From: Carideicomes alvinocaridis
GTDB taxonomy: Bacteria > Pseudomonadota > Alphaproteobacteria > Rhodobacterales > Rhodobacteraceae
Reading direction: 5' to 3'
NCBI GenBank assembly: GCA_005473895.2
Contig: SRJI02000032.1
Location: 1-50,277, forward strand
Length of the DNA: 50,277 nucleotides
This document shows positions 31,785-39,933 of the stretch, in pieces. Both the position numbers and the translations under genes were made by a program. Every line of letters starts with the position of its first letter. Position 1 is the first letter of the stretch. The notes beneath the pieces are model-generated. The model saw only the letters and a list, made by a program, of their open reading frames with translations, did not search any database and was not told the DNA's origin.

Positions 31785-32552
31785 TTGGACAATCGTGGAA
31801 ACCGCACCGGCCAGGCGGATGGCCTGAAGATGCTGCACCCGTTCACGGGATTGCCCGAGCCGCTTCTGGCCGAACTCGAAGCGATCTGCACGCGACGGTC
31901 CTATGCGCATGGTCAGGTGATCGCCGAGGAGATGGAACATCTGACCTTCGTCGGCTTCATCGCGAAGGGGATGCTGCGGATGCAGAAGCTGCAGGCCGAC
32001 GGGCGGCTGAGCATCGTCGGCCTGATGGTGGAGGGCGACATGTTCGGCCGGGTCTTCAACGGTCCGCTGCATTTCTCAATCGCCGCCACCGGCGAGGCCG
32101 AGGTCTACACCTTCCCGCGTGACGCGTTCGAGACCCTGACGACCGAGTGGCCGGAACTCGAACGTCTGGTGATGCTCAGCATCCTCAACGAGCTGGACGC
32201 AGCGCGGGAATGGATGCTGATCCTGACCAATTACCGCGTGACCGAGCGGCTGGCCGGGTTCCTGATGCTGCTGTGCCGGCGATGGGGCAACGTGGCCAAC
32301 CTCGCCCGGATCGACGACAGCCGCCTGTCCCTGACCATCCCGCTCAGCCGGGCGGACCTGGCGCATTTCCTCGCCACCCGGCCGGAATCGCTCAGCCGTG
32401 CGTTCCATGCGCTGGCCGATGACGGGCTGATCGTGCTGCGCACCCCCTACGACATCGAGATACAGGACCTGTCCGCGCTGATGGACCTGGCCGGCAGCGA
32501 GGACCTGTTCATGCCGAGCCACTTCATGGACCTGGTCTCGCGCCTGTCCTGA
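31785..32552 (+). CDS. Crp/Fnr-family regulator lacking Fe-S cysteines
   Basis: 255 residues from a TTG start; AGGAGG at 31774-31779 fixes it, five bases away. An ATG 15 codons on has no comparable site. A cyclic-nucleotide-like sensor domain (about 20-140) is followed by the dimer helix and an HTH: L-S-R-A-D-L-A-H-F-L-A-T-R-P-E-S-L-S-R-A-F. The E-x2-S-R contact set is FNR-like, so it should read TTGA half-sites. The Cys cluster of Fnr is missing, as in Dnr/NnrR-type (NO, heme) and FixK-type proteins. Its signal is unknown. It could compete with FnrL for the dyads in this region. Confidence 0.88.
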   Translation: MDNRGNRTGQADGLKMLHPFTGLPEPLLAELEAICTRRSYAHGQVIAEEMEHLTFVGFIAKGMLRMQKLQADGRLSIVGLMVEGDMFGRVFNGPLHFSIAATGEAEVYTFPRDAFETLTTEWPELERLVMLSILNELDAAREWMLILTNYRVTERLAGFLMLLCRRWGNVANLARIDDSRLSLTIPLSRADLAHFLATRPESLSRAFHALADDGLIVLRTPYDIEIQDLSALMDLAGSEDLFMPSHFMDLVSRLS

Positions 32553-32569
32553 GCGTTGCGCTTCCGCGT

Positions 32570-33100
32570 CTACCTGACGGTGACCACCGTACAGGGCGCG
32601 TGCAGCAGCACCTTCTGCGACACGCTGCCCAGGACCAGCCCGCGCACCCGGCCAAGCCCGCGGCTGCCCAGGACGATCATCCGCACCCCCTCGGCATCCG
32701 CCCGGTCGAGGATCTCGTCCGCGTCGTCGCCGACCTCCAGGTGGGTCTCGATCCCCGTCGCGCCGGCCTTTTTCGCCCGCTCCGCCGCGCGCCTGACGAT
32801 CTCCTCGCCGATGTCCCTGATCACCTGGTGGGCGCGGGTCTCCTCCTCGGCCGCGGCCATGAGCCGCCCGAAATCGCCCGGCACCATGGCGGCCGACAGT
32901 CCCATGGTCGGCGCCGCGACGGAGATCATGTGCTCGACCTCCGCCATCCGCTGAAGCTCCTGGCTCGGGCGGCCATGCATGAGCACGTGAACGATATCGA
33001 GGTCGTGCCCCAGCTTCGCGGAAAGCTCCGCCGCCAGATCGACCGCCCGGTTGCCGTGCGCCGATCCGTCGACGGCCACGAGAATGCGCTTGCCTGCCAT
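32570..33100 (-). CDS. Single-domain universal stress protein
   Basis: 176 residues starting M-A-G-K-R-I-L-V-A-V-D-G-S (ATG 33100). The ATP-binding UspA motif is intact: V-L-G-S-R-G-L-G-R-V-R-G-L-V-L-G-S-V-S, fitting G-x2-G-x9-G-S/T. It is longer than minimal UspA because of an inserted helical segment around residues 40-110. It ends 17 bp from the convergent Crp/Fnr gene. Two FNR-like dyads lie between it and the BON gene, so low-oxygen induction is likely. Confidence 0.9.
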   Translation of the reverse strand: MAGKRILVAVDGSAHGNRAVDLAAELSAKLGHDLDIVHVLMHGRPSQELQRMAEVEHMISVAAPTMGLSAAMVPGDFGRLMAAAEEETRAHQVIRDIGEEIVRRAAERAKKAGATGIETHLEVGDDADEILDRADAEGVRMIVLGSRGLGRVRGLVLGSVSQKVLLHAPCTVVTVR

Positions 33101-33172
33101 GCCCTGGTCTCCCTCTCGCCTGCGCAATTGCGCCGATGACCCAGCATGAGGCCGGGCGGGGCCCCGCCGGCA

Positions 33173-33208
33173 ATGACCGTCGTCAACGGCCCCCTTGCTT
33201 GCCGTCAA
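33173..33208. promoter_or_regulatory. Tandem FNR-type sites between usp and BON genes
   Basis: ATGAC-CGTC-GTCAA at 33173-33186 and TTGCT-TGCC-GTCAA at 33195-33208, each one mismatch from the dyad, with centres 22 bp apart. They lie 73 bp from the minus-strand usp start and 72 bp from the BON start, so they may serve both. Confidence 0.6.
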
Positions 33209-33279
33209 TGCCCGGAGAGCGCCGACTCATAGACTTGCCCCATCGCTTCAACGGGAAGCGGTCTGCTTTGGAGGACATC

Positions 33280-33927
33280 ATGGACGACAAGACCCTGCGC
33301 CAGAACGTGATCGACGAGCTGGATTTCGAGCCAAGCATCGATTCCGCGGATATCGGCGTGGCCGTGGAAGAGGGCGTGGTCACGCTCTCCGGTCACGTCC
33401 GCACCTACGCGGAGAAGGTGACCACCATCGAGACGGTGGAGAGCGTGCGCGGTGTCAAGGCCATCGCCGACGAGATCGAGGTCCGGCCCGCCGGGGCTCA
33501 TATCACCGCCGACGACGAGATCGCCAAGCGCCTGCTCAACACGCTGAAATGGAATTCCTCGGTGCCCGAGGACAAGATCCATTCGAAGATCAAGAATGGC
33601 TGGGTGACGCTCTCGGGCGAGGTGGAGTGGCGTTACCAGGCCGAAGCGGCCGAGCGTGCCGCCCACCGGCTGAGCGGCGTCACGGGCGTGTCGAACCTCA
33701 TCAAGGTGACGCCCTCGGTCAAGGCGCCCGACGTGAGCGACAAGATCAAGAGGGCCTTCCACCGCGATGCCGAGCTTGATTCCTCGGGCATCCGCGTGAA
33801 CGTGCGCGACGGCACGGTGACGCTGGAAGGAAAGGTGCGCTATTTCGGCGAGCGCAAGGTGGCCGAGCGGGCCGCATGGGCCGTGCCCGGCGTCTCGCAC
33901 GTGGTCGATCACCTCACGGTGCAATGA
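33280..33927 (+). CDS. Triple BON-domain protein
   Basis: 215 residues with three BON domains (about 1-70, 75-145, 150-215). Each is marked by a strand pair such as G-V-V-T-L-S-G-H-V, G-W-V-T-L-S-G-E-V or G-T-V-T-L-E-G-K-V, and a closing V-x-G-V segment. No signal peptide or lipobox is seen, unlike the OsmY type, so it appears cytoplasmic. BON domains bind phospholipids or sugars and are common in stress regulons. GGAGGA precedes the ATG. The tandem FNR-like sites upstream support co-regulation with the universal stress proteins. Confidence 0.9.
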   Translation: MDDKTLRQNVIDELDFEPSIDSADIGVAVEEGVVTLSGHVRTYAEKVTTIETVESVRGVKAIADEIEVRPAGAHITADDEIAKRLLNTLKWNSSVPEDKIHSKIKNGWVTLSGEVEWRYQAEAAERAAHRLSGVTGVSNLIKVTPSVKAPDVSDKIKRAFHRDAELDSSGIRVNVRDGTVTLEGKVRYFGERKVAERAAWAVPGVSHVVDHLTVQ

Positions 33928-33973
33928 CCCCGTCACGCTTTGCGGTGTCCCGGCCGGGGCACCGCCACCCCTC

Positions 33974-35095
33974 ATGCGGGCCACCGCCGGACCGAACCAC
34001 GTGATCGCACGCCCGGAACAGAACCGGGGCGCGGACCAGCCGAAGTATCGCGACCTCGCGCTCGAGCGTCTTGCCTACGGGGGGCGCGGGATCGGCGTGT
34101 CCGTCTCCGTCCTGCACGAGACGCCGTTCTACACGCTGCGCCAGTTCCGGCGCGAGGATGGCGCCGCCCTGCCCGACCTGCTCGTGGTGCCGCCCCTGTC
34201 CGGGCATTTTCCCATCCTGCTGCGCGACATGGTGCTCGACCTTCTGCCCGACTTCCGCGTGGCCCTGATGGACTGGGCGAATGTCCGTCACGTCCCGGCA
34301 AGCTGCGGCGCCTTCGGCTTCGATGACAATGTCGATGCCATCGTCACCGCCTTGACCCTGCTCGGGCCGGACCTGTCGGTCGTGGCGCTGTGCCAGGCCG
34401 GGGTGCCGGCCTTGGCCGCCATCGCCGATCTTGCCGCGCGGGAGCGGGACAGCGGCCCCGGCGCGCTGGTCCTGATCGCGAGCCCGGTCGATCCGCTGGC
34501 CCGGGCGACCCCCGTGGTGGACCTGATCCGCAGCTTTCCCGCCTTCTGGTACGAAACCGTGCCCATCGACCGCGTCGCGGCGGACCATGCGGGCCAGGGC
34601 CGCCGGGTCTACCGCGCCGAGTCCCAGCTCGCGGGGCTCACGCAATACCTGCGCCGCCACGCGGAGATCGCCGGCGACGAGCTTGCCGAGAAGATGACCG
34701 ACGACGACGGCGCCGAGCCCGAGCGGTTTCCCTTCGCCGACCTCTACACCTCGATCATGGATCTCGACGCCCGCCATTTCGCCGAGAACATCGCCCGGGT
34801 GTTCCTGCAGCGGGACATGGCACGCGGGCGGCTGCATGTCGGGGGCCGGCGCGTGGATCCCGGGTATATCCGCCGAAGCTCGCTGCTGACGGTGGAGGGG
34901 GCGCTCGACGACATCGCCGCGCCCGGTCAGACGCGGGCGGCCCATCGCCTGTGCACCGGCATCCGCCAGGAGCGGCGGCAGGCGCTGGTGGTCCCCGGCT
35001 GTGGCCATTTCGGCCTGTTCCATGGCCGCCCCTGGCGGGACAGCGTGTTGCCGGTCCTCCGAGAGCACTGCCTGCGGAATGCTCTCTCGGGGTAA
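33974..35095 (+). CDS. Intracellular polyhydroxybutyrate depolymerase-like alpha/beta hydrolase
   Basis: 373 residues, no signal peptide. The segment L-V-V-P-P-L-S-G-H-F-P-I-L-L-R-D and the probable nucleophile Cys in V-V-A-L-C-Q-A-G-V-P resemble the intracellular PhaZ family ('C-Q-P-S-V-P' in Ralstonia). The C-terminal G-C-G-H-F-G-L-F-H-G supplies the catalytic His, and T-V-E-G-A-L-D-D-I the Asp. It would mobilise PHB granules to hydroxybutyrate. It is slightly short for PhaZ (about 400-420), and A-G replaces P-S after C-Q. No clear ribosome site at 33974, so the start is uncertain. Confidence 0.78.
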   Translation: MRATAGPNHVIARPEQNRGADQPKYRDLALERLAYGGRGIGVSVSVLHETPFYTLRQFRREDGAALPDLLVVPPLSGHFPILLRDMVLDLLPDFRVALMDWANVRHVPASCGAFGFDDNVDAIVTALTLLGPDLSVVALCQAGVPALAAIADLAARERDSGPGALVLIASPVDPLARATPVVDLIRSFPAFWYETVPIDRVAADHAGQGRRVYRAESQLAGLTQYLRRHAEIAGDELAEKMTDDDGAEPERFPFADLYTSIMDLDARHFAENIARVFLQRDMARGRLHVGGRRVDPGYIRRSSLLTVEGALDDIAAPGQTRAAHRLCTGIRQERRQALVVPGCGHFGLFHGRPWRDSVLPVLREHCLRNALSG

Positions 35096-35243
35096 CGATG
35101 CCCGGCTGACCGTCGGAAGGGCACTGGCAACCCGGCCGGAGCAAGGCCGAGCGGAGCGCTTCATGGACCGAGCGGGCATTACCTCCGCCCCGCCTCCCCC
35201 CGCCTACCCTCCGCCCCACATGCCCGTGCGTCGCGGGCCGCCC

Positions 35244-35257
35244 TTGACGGCCATCAA
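35244..35257 (+). promoter_or_regulatory. FNR-type site, TTGAC-GGCC-ATCAA
   Basis: Near-perfect dyad 68 bp before the SPW-protein ATG, the same spacing as at the 29693 cytochrome gene. Confidence 0.65.
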
Positions 35258-35324
35258 TGCGCGACAGGCCAGGTTCGGCAATGTGGGCCACTGAAACGCC
35301 CGTGGATATTAGGAGAAAGGTGCC

Positions 35325-35681
35325 ATGGAACAGAAACACTGGCAGGATTGGGTCACGCTCCTCGTGGGGCTCTGGCTGATCATTTCGCCCTGGGCTCTCG
35401 GAGCCGGGGCCGCGGAGGGTGCCTTCGGCTCTCTCGCCACCTGGAACTTCGTGCTGAGCGGTGCGGCGGCGGCAATTCTCGCGGCCTCGGCGCTTTTCGC
35501 CTTCCGGCAATGGGAGGAATGGCTGGACCTCGTCGTGGGCCTCTGGCTGGTCATATCGCCCTGGATCCTCGGCTTCAGCGACACGACGATGCTGCTGTGG
35601 AACGCGCTGCTCTGCGGGGCGGTGATCGCGGTGATGAGCGGCTGGACCGCCATGGATGCCGGGCGCGAAGGCACGGTGTAG
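35325..35681 (+). CDS. SPW-repeat membrane protein
   Basis: 118 residues with four membrane helices forming two repeats, each carrying the S-P-W motif: G-L-W-L-I-I-S-P-W-A-L-G and G-L-W-L-V-I-S-P-W-I-L-G. This is the standard SPW-repeat protein of unknown function in the inner membrane. AGGAGAAAGG lies just before the ATG, and a FNR-type dyad upstream suggests micro-oxic expression along with the usp and BON genes. Confidence 0.9.
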   Translation: MEQKHWQDWVTLLVGLWLIISPWALGAGAAEGAFGSLATWNFVLSGAAAAILAASALFAFRQWEEWLDLVVGLWLVISPWILGFSDTTMLLWNALLCGAVIAVMSGWTAMDAGREGTV

Positions 35682-35708
35682 CGGCACCGGCCTGACCGGC
35701 TGAGAAAG

Positions 35709-35763
35709 CCCGCTCACCCTCGGAGCGGGTCGTGGCTCCGTGCCGGGTTCGCCCCCGGCACGG
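35709..35763. terminator. Two hairpins after the SPW gene
   Basis: CCCGCT/AGCGGG (35709-35729) and a perfect 10-bp stem CCGTGCCGGG/CCCGGCACGG (35738-35763). Probable terminator between the convergent SPW and small HTH genes. Confidence 0.6.
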
Positions 35764-35819
35764 GGCTGCGCTTTCACGTGGTACGGGCGGACGGCACCCT
35801 TGCCGCCGCCCGCTCGCGG

Positions 35820-36065
35820 TTACAGCGGCATCTGCCGGTAGGGGCCGGAGGCCGGCGGGCGCGGCTTGATCCGCCCCGCCTGCTGCACCGGGCCGGACTC
35901 GCGGCCCACCCGCAGGCGATGTACCAGCGCGGGCGAGACGCGGTAGTAGCGGGCGATCTCGGCATCCTGCAGGCCGAGATCGGCCAGGGCCAGGACCGCC
36001 CTCCGCGGCCGCGGGCCCAGTGGTCCGTCGTCTTTCGAAGTGCAGTCTTTGCGTTCGCAGGTCAT
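35820..36065 (-). CDS. Small homeodomain-like HTH protein
   Basis: 81 residues. A strong GGAGGA lies 7 nt before the ATG, which argues that this short frame is real. The centre reads A-V-L-A-L-A-D-L-G-L-Q-D-A-E-I-A-R-Y-Y-R then V-S-P-A-L-V-H-R-L, a recognisable helix-turn-helix of the homeodomain-like/sigma-4 kind. The N-terminus has two Cys and basic residues; the tail is Pro-rich. No sensor domain. A DNA-binding role is likely, the target unknown. Confidence 0.6.
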   Translation of the reverse strand: MTCERKDCTSKDDGPLGPRPRRAVLALADLGLQDAEIARYYRVSPALVHRLRVGRESGPVQQAGRIKPRPPASGPYRQMPL

Positions 36066-36421
36066 GGCACATCCTCCAGGTGGCTCCCGGGGGCGTTCTG
36101 CAGAAGCGAGGGGCGCGGTTCATTGATCTCGCGCAACGTCGCGGAAGATGAGCGGGCGCCTGCCTGCGGACCGTCGCCCTGCCGAAGGATGCGCACAGGG
36201 CCCCTACATGGCCGCTGGGGCCGCTGCGGGAGCCAAGTTGGCCCGCGGAGGAAGGGGTTTCGCCCTCTGCCCGTCATTCCCGCCTGGAAGGAGCCCCGAC
36301 CGTGCCTGCCCTCTGACGGCTTGCAGATGTTCGGCCCGCACGACCCCTGCACCGGAGGGCGGCCCCACTCCCTGGCCCCTGCCCTGCCATTACGGTCGAG
36401 CTGCCATCGCAGGCGATCGAC
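36066..36421. other. Intergenic stretch, no gene recognised
   Basis: About 355 bp between two minus-strand genes. Open frames are Pro/Arg/Gly-rich and resemble no family. No strong hairpin or operator was noticed. Confidence 0.45.
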
Positions 36422-36880
36422 TCAAGAAAGGGTCGGCGCCGCCCCCTCTGCGCGCAGGGCGTCCCGGCTCGCCATGTGGAGGGAACGGGCGATCCGCTCC
36501 GCGCTTTCGATGACCCGGCTCGCGCCTTCCGGCGTGCAGACCTGGTGGGCGGTTTCGCGGAAAAGCTCCAGCCAGCGCTCGAAATGCGCCCACTCGACCG
36601 GCAGACCCGCATGTTTGGGCACCGGCTTGCCGTGGTAGCGCCCGGTCATCAGCACGACGGAGGACCAGAAGGCCACCATCCGCTCCAGATGCGGCCCCCA
36701 ATCCGAAATGCGCTCGGCGAAGATCGGGCCGAGCAGCGGATCGACGCGGACCTTCGCGTAGAATCCGTGGACCAGCACTTCCAGCACGGACTCGTCCAGC
36801 GCGGTCTCCGCCATCACCTCGGCCGTCATCGCCGGCCGCGCAGACTGAACGGATGGGAGGGACGGATGGCTCTGGGACAT
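36422..36880 (-). CDS. Group III truncated hemoglobin
   Basis: 152 residues. The first 17 are a Pro/Ser-rich tail; a second Met at position 18 could be the start of the core. The 2-on-2 globin fold shows the trHb3 marks L-V-H-G-F-Y-A-K-V-R-x-D-P-L-L-G-P-I-F, W-x-x-H-L-x-R-M-V-A-F-W-S-S-V, and H-F-E-R-W-L-E-L-F carrying conserved His. Group III globins bind O2 and NO in the cytoplasm and are often NsrR targets in nitrosative stress. Divergent from an Rrf2/NsrR-type gene with a strong operator between. Confidence 0.92.
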   Translation of the reverse strand: MSQSHPSLPSVQSARPAMTAEVMAETALDESVLEVLVHGFYAKVRVDPLLGPIFAERISDWGPHLERMVAFWSSVVLMTGRYHGKPVPKHAGLPVEWAHFERWLELFRETAHQVCTPEGASRVIESAERIARSLHMASRDALRAEGAAPTLS

Positions 36881-36925
36881 GGCGGACCTGCCTCGCTGGG
36901 TGTTGCCGTCCGACCATAAGAATCG

Positions 36926-36950
36926 TAATAGGCATTGTAAATGCCAATTA
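36926..36950. promoter_or_regulatory. NsrR/Rrf2-type operator palindrome
   Basis: Arms TAATAGGCATT and AATGCCAATTA, 11 bp each with one mismatch, around a GTA centre. The site is 46 bp from the hemoglobin start and 17 bp from the regulator start, overlapping the latter's leader. Its size fits an Rrf2 dimer site. Confidence 0.75.
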
Positions 36951-36966
36951 AGGGAGAAGACGTCGC

Positions 36967-37386
36967 ATGCGCCTGACCAGCTTCACCGATTACGGGCTCC
37001 GCGCCCTGATGCGGATGGCGAGCGCCCCGGGCCGCGCCTTCTCCACCGCGGAGATCGCCGATGAATTCGGTGTCTCGCGCAACCACCTCAACAAGATCAT
37101 TCAGCGCCTCGCCCGCGAGGGCATCGTCGTCACCCGCCGCGGCGCCGGCGGCGGTGCGCAGCTGGCCCGCCCTGCCACCGAGATCGTCGTGGGCGACATC
37201 GTCCGTTTGCTGGAGCGGGACCAGGCGCTGGTGGAGTGCTTTTCCCCGGACGGAGCCTGCTGCGTCACGGCCGTCTGCCGGCTGAAATCGAGGCTCCGGG
37301 CCGCGGAGGCCGCCTTTCTCGCGGAACTCGACCGCATCACGCTGGCAGACGTTGTCCTGCCTCTGCCCCACCCCGCCGGGGTCTGA
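36967..37386 (+). CDS. nsrR: Rrf2-family repressor, NsrR-like
   Basis: 139 residues. An N-terminal winged helix opens M-R-L-T-S-F-T-D-Y-G-L-R-A-L-M-R, a match to NsrR, with the recognition helix V-S-R-N-H-L-N-K-I-I-Q-R-L. Cys residues occur in E-C-F-S-P-D-G-A-C-C-V-T-A-V-C, the three-ligand pattern (C-x7-8-C-x4-5-C) for an [Fe-S] cluster that reacts with NO. Autoregulation is likely through the palindrome just upstream; AGGGAGAAG is the ribosome site. The neighbouring truncated hemoglobin fits an NO-defence pair. Confidence 0.9.
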   Translation: MRLTSFTDYGLRALMRMASAPGRAFSTAEIADEFGVSRNHLNKIIQRLAREGIVVTRRGAGGGAQLARPATEIVVGDIVRLLERDQALVECFSPDGACCVTAVCRLKSRLRAAEAAFLAELDRITLADVVLPLPHPAGV

Positions 37387-37704
37387 GCCGCCTGTCCCCT
37401 CGCGCAGCCCGTGGACAGCTGACAAGGCACCGCCATGTCGGCCGGTCGTTCCACGACAGCGTCCGCGCGGCGAGGACCTGTCCTCCGGGCGGCGGCAATC
37501 TCAGCCCCCCGGGCGTGCCGCATTCCGCCTCACCATTCCGTCGAAGCGACACGGGCCACCCCGTCCCTTTCGATCCGAACAGCCTGCCCGCCCCCGTGGC
37601 AATTGCGGCCTCCGGGGCGCCCGCCCTTGTATCGACCGGATTTAGCCTCCAAAATCGGCCCGACGCTGCCGCGGCAGCCCCTGGAACGAGCGGCCGGCCC
37701 CTGG
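37387..37704. other. Intergenic stretch before the marR-like gene
   Basis: About 320 bp. A frame in phase with the next gene begins at 37435, but its composition is unlike MarR N-termini. No clear operator or terminator was seen. Confidence 0.4.
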
Positions 37705-38223
37705 ATGGAAGACAATTCGATCGACACCCCCGACTCCTCTGACCCGGAGATCACGGAAGAACGTCTCGCGCGGCTCGTCAGGCTGGCGGCGCGGGCGTTC
37801 AACAGGTCCCTGCAATTGCGGCTCCAGGCCGAGGGCGTGACCTTCGGCCAGTGGATCTTTCTTCGGATCCTCTGGTACAATGACGGCCTGTCGCAGCGGG
37901 AACTCAGCAAGCGGGCCAACCTGACCGAGCCGACGACCCACACTGCCCTCACCCGGCTGGAAAATCACGGCATCATCGTTCGCAAGCAGGACGAGACCAA
38001 TCGCCGCCGCTTCCGCTCTTTCCTCACGCGCAAGGGCTGGGAGCTGCGGGACCGGCTGGAGCCGATGGCGGTCGAGGCCAATACACGCGCGCTGCACGGC
38101 GTCTCTTCCGAAGAGGAGCGCATCATCCGCAAGGGGCTGCTCAAGATCATCGAGAACCTGGAAGATGACGAACGGGAAGCGGCGGCGCGCGGCGTCCACG
38201 TCCCGGCGACGCGGGTTCAGTAG
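37705..38223 (+). CDS. MarR-family transcriptional regulator
   Basis: 172 residues from the ATG at 37705. A winged helix is seen: L-S-Q-R-E-L-S-K-R-A-N-L-T-E-P-T-T-H-T-A-L then L-E-N-H-G-I-I, followed by the wing R-K-Q-D-E-T-N-R-R-R-F. Flanking dimer helices and a charged tail complete it. MarR proteins often bind phenolic ligands, and aromatic-pathway genes lie 16 kb away with a dyad promoter, but no direct link is shown. No good ribosome site at 37705, so the start is uncertain. Confidence 0.87.
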   Translation: MEDNSIDTPDSSDPEITEERLARLVRLAARAFNRSLQLRLQAEGVTFGQWIFLRILWYNDGLSQRELSKRANLTEPTTHTALTRLENHGIIVRKQDETNRRRFRSFLTRKGWELRDRLEPMAVEANTRALHGVSSEEERIIRKGLLKIIENLEDDEREAAARGVHVPATRVQ

Positions 38224-38284
38224 CAAGATGCGAGGATGGGGCACGGCCAGTGCGCTGTGACCTACGGGCCCTCATGACGCGAAA

Positions 38285-38310
38285 GGGCCGGCACGTTGCC
38301 ATGCCGGCCC
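38285..38310. terminator. Bidirectional terminator hairpin
   Basis: Perfect 9-bp stem GGGCCGGCA/TGCCGGCCC with an 8-nt loop between the ends of the marR-like gene and the CTERM remnant. A short TTT follows on each strand. Confidence 0.7.
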
Positions 38311-38332
38311 CCGTTTCTCGAGCGTTCGGATA

Positions 38333-38649
38333 TCAGCGCTTGTTGCGCTTCCGGGCGGCCCCCAGCGCGCCGATCCCGGCGAGCAGCAGGAAGCCGGCCG
38401 CCGGCACCGGAACGGCCGCGACGTCGAAGGTCGCCTTCACGTAGCCGCCGCTTACGGCGCCGTCATCGTCATTGCTGAAATCGAAGTAGAGGTTGTCGGT
38501 ATCGAAGCTTGTCAGGACCACGTCTTCATACGTGTTCTCGACGATCTGGAGATTGCTGAAATCCCCGATGGTGCCCAAGTAGTCGCTGATCCGGACCCCC
38601 TGAAAATCCGCGGACTCGGCCAGCGTGTAATTCCCCGTGCTGGAGGCCC
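38333..38649 (-). pseudogene. 3' fragment of a VPLPA-CTERM sorted surface protein
   Basis: The C-terminus reads V-P-V-P-A-A-G-F-L-L-L-A-G-I-G-A-L followed by a basic R-K-R-N-K-R tail. This is the VPLPA/PEP-CTERM tripartite sorting signal handled by exosortase-type systems. About 80 preceding residues are strand-rich (L-Y-F-D-F-S-N-D-D-D-G). The open frame continues rightward past 38578 without a proper start or signal peptide until it runs into arsJ. It therefore looks like a gene that lost its 5' part where the ars operon begins. A short intact gene from a TTG is possible but would lack export. Confidence 0.7.
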
Positions 38650-39933
38650 TTATCGGCCGGTCACGGATTCCGGCCCAGCCGAGGACGTACCGGCTTCCAG
38701 CCGGCCGGCCCCCAGACGGCTGAGCCCCACCAGCACGGCCGCCGTGGCGAGGCAGAGCGGCAACCCGCCAAGCTGGAAGGTCAGCCCCGAAAGCAGGGTC
38801 CCAAGAAGCCGCCCGGCGGCATTGGCCATGTAGTAGAACCCCACATCCATGGTGACCCGCTCAGCCCTCGCGAAGGCGAGCACGAGGTAGGAATGCAGCG
38901 AGGAGTTCACGGCGAAGATCGCCCCGAAGGCCAGCAGCCCCGCCACCAGCGTGACGGTGAGCCAGGGGGCGGGGCCGCCCGCCGCCCAGACAATCACCGC
39001 CAGCAGCGCGGGCACGACGAAAAGCAGGCCGGCCCAGCGGCGGGCTTCGTGAACGAGCTCGGGCTCGGGCCGGTCGGCCGCGCGCAGCAGGCGGGGCGCC
39101 CCGGCCTGCACGGCGCCGTAAAGGATGGTCCAGATCGCCATGAAGCCGCCCACCATGAAGAAGGCCGCGCGGTTGCCGGCCTCCGACCCGTCCGAGAGGA
39201 CCGCGTAGAAGTAGATCGGGATCCCCACCACGAACCACACGTCGCGCGCCCCGAACAGGAAGACACGCGCGGCGGAGAGCCAGTTGATGTTGCGGTCCTT
39301 CGATAAGACCTCGGTGAATTTCACGCCCTTCCGGCCCCGCGGCAATCCGGCCGGCATCTTCCAGACGACGAGGAGGAGGATCACGGCCAGCACCGCCGCC
39401 ATGGCCAGCACCGCCGGGCCGAAGCCGAGACCGGCAAGCAGCGCGGCCCCCAGCAGAAAGCCCAGCCCCTTCACCGCGTTCTTCGACCCGGTCAGCACCG
39501 CCACCCAGCGAAACAGGCCGCCGCGGACCGTGGGGGCCAGGCCCTTCACCGCGCTCTTGGCGCTCATCTTGGACAGGTCCTTGGCCACGCCGCTCGCGCC
39601 TTGCACCGCCATGACATAGGCGACGGAGGCCCAGAGGCTCCAGCCCGGGTCGAGCGCCGCCAGCGCCAGAAGCGCCGCCACCTGCAGGCCGAGCCCGGTG
39701 TAGAGCGTGGAGGTCAGGCCGAACCGTGCGGCGATCCAGCCGGCGCAGAGGTTGGTCACGACCCCCGCGATCTCGTAGAGGACGAAGAGATAGGCCAGTT
39801 GCACCGGCGAGAAGCCCAGCATGTGGAAATGCAGCAGCACCAGCATCCGCAGCGCGCCGTCGGTCAGCATGAAGGCCCAGTAGGCGGCGGTCACGGCGAT
39901 ATAGGCCCCGAGGCCCGACGGACGGTCGGTCAC
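38650..39933 (-). CDS. arsJ: ArsJ-type organoarsenical efflux MFS transporter
   Basis: 427 residues, about 11-12 membrane helices, starting at a GTG that overlaps the gapdh stop as GTGA. ArsJ marks: [35 protein letters not shown] and [10 protein letters not shown]. ArsJ exports 1-arseno-3-phosphoglycerate, the product made from arsenate by the partner GAPDH encoded just upstream; outside the cell it decays to arsenate. The pairing makes this call firm. Confidence 0.93.
   Translation of the reverse strand: MTDRPSGLGAYIAVTAAYWAFMLTDGALRMLVLLHFHMLGFSPVQLAYLFVLYEIAGVVTNLCAGWIAARFGLTSTLYTGLGLQVAALLALAALDPGWSLWASVAYVMAVQGASGVAKDLSKMSAKSAVKGLAPTVRGGLFRWVAVLTGSKNAVKGLGFLLGAALLAGLGFGPAVLAMAAVLAVILLLVVWKMPAGLPRGRKGVKFTEVLSKDRNINWLSAARVFLFGARDVWFVVGIPIYFYAVLSDGSEAGNRAAFFMVGGFMAIWTILYGAVQAGAPRLLRAADRPEPELVHEARRWAGLLFVVPALLAVIVWAAGGPAPWLTVTLVAGLLAFGAIFAVNSSLHSYLVLAFARAERVTMDVGFYYMANAAGRLLGTLLSGLTFQLGGLPLCLATAAVLVGLSRLGAGRLEAGTSSAGPESVTGR

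Noticed and set aside
36062-36352. Minus-strand 96-codon frame next to the small HTH gene
   Set aside because: Pro/Arg/Gly-rich with no ribosome site or motif; treated as non-coding.
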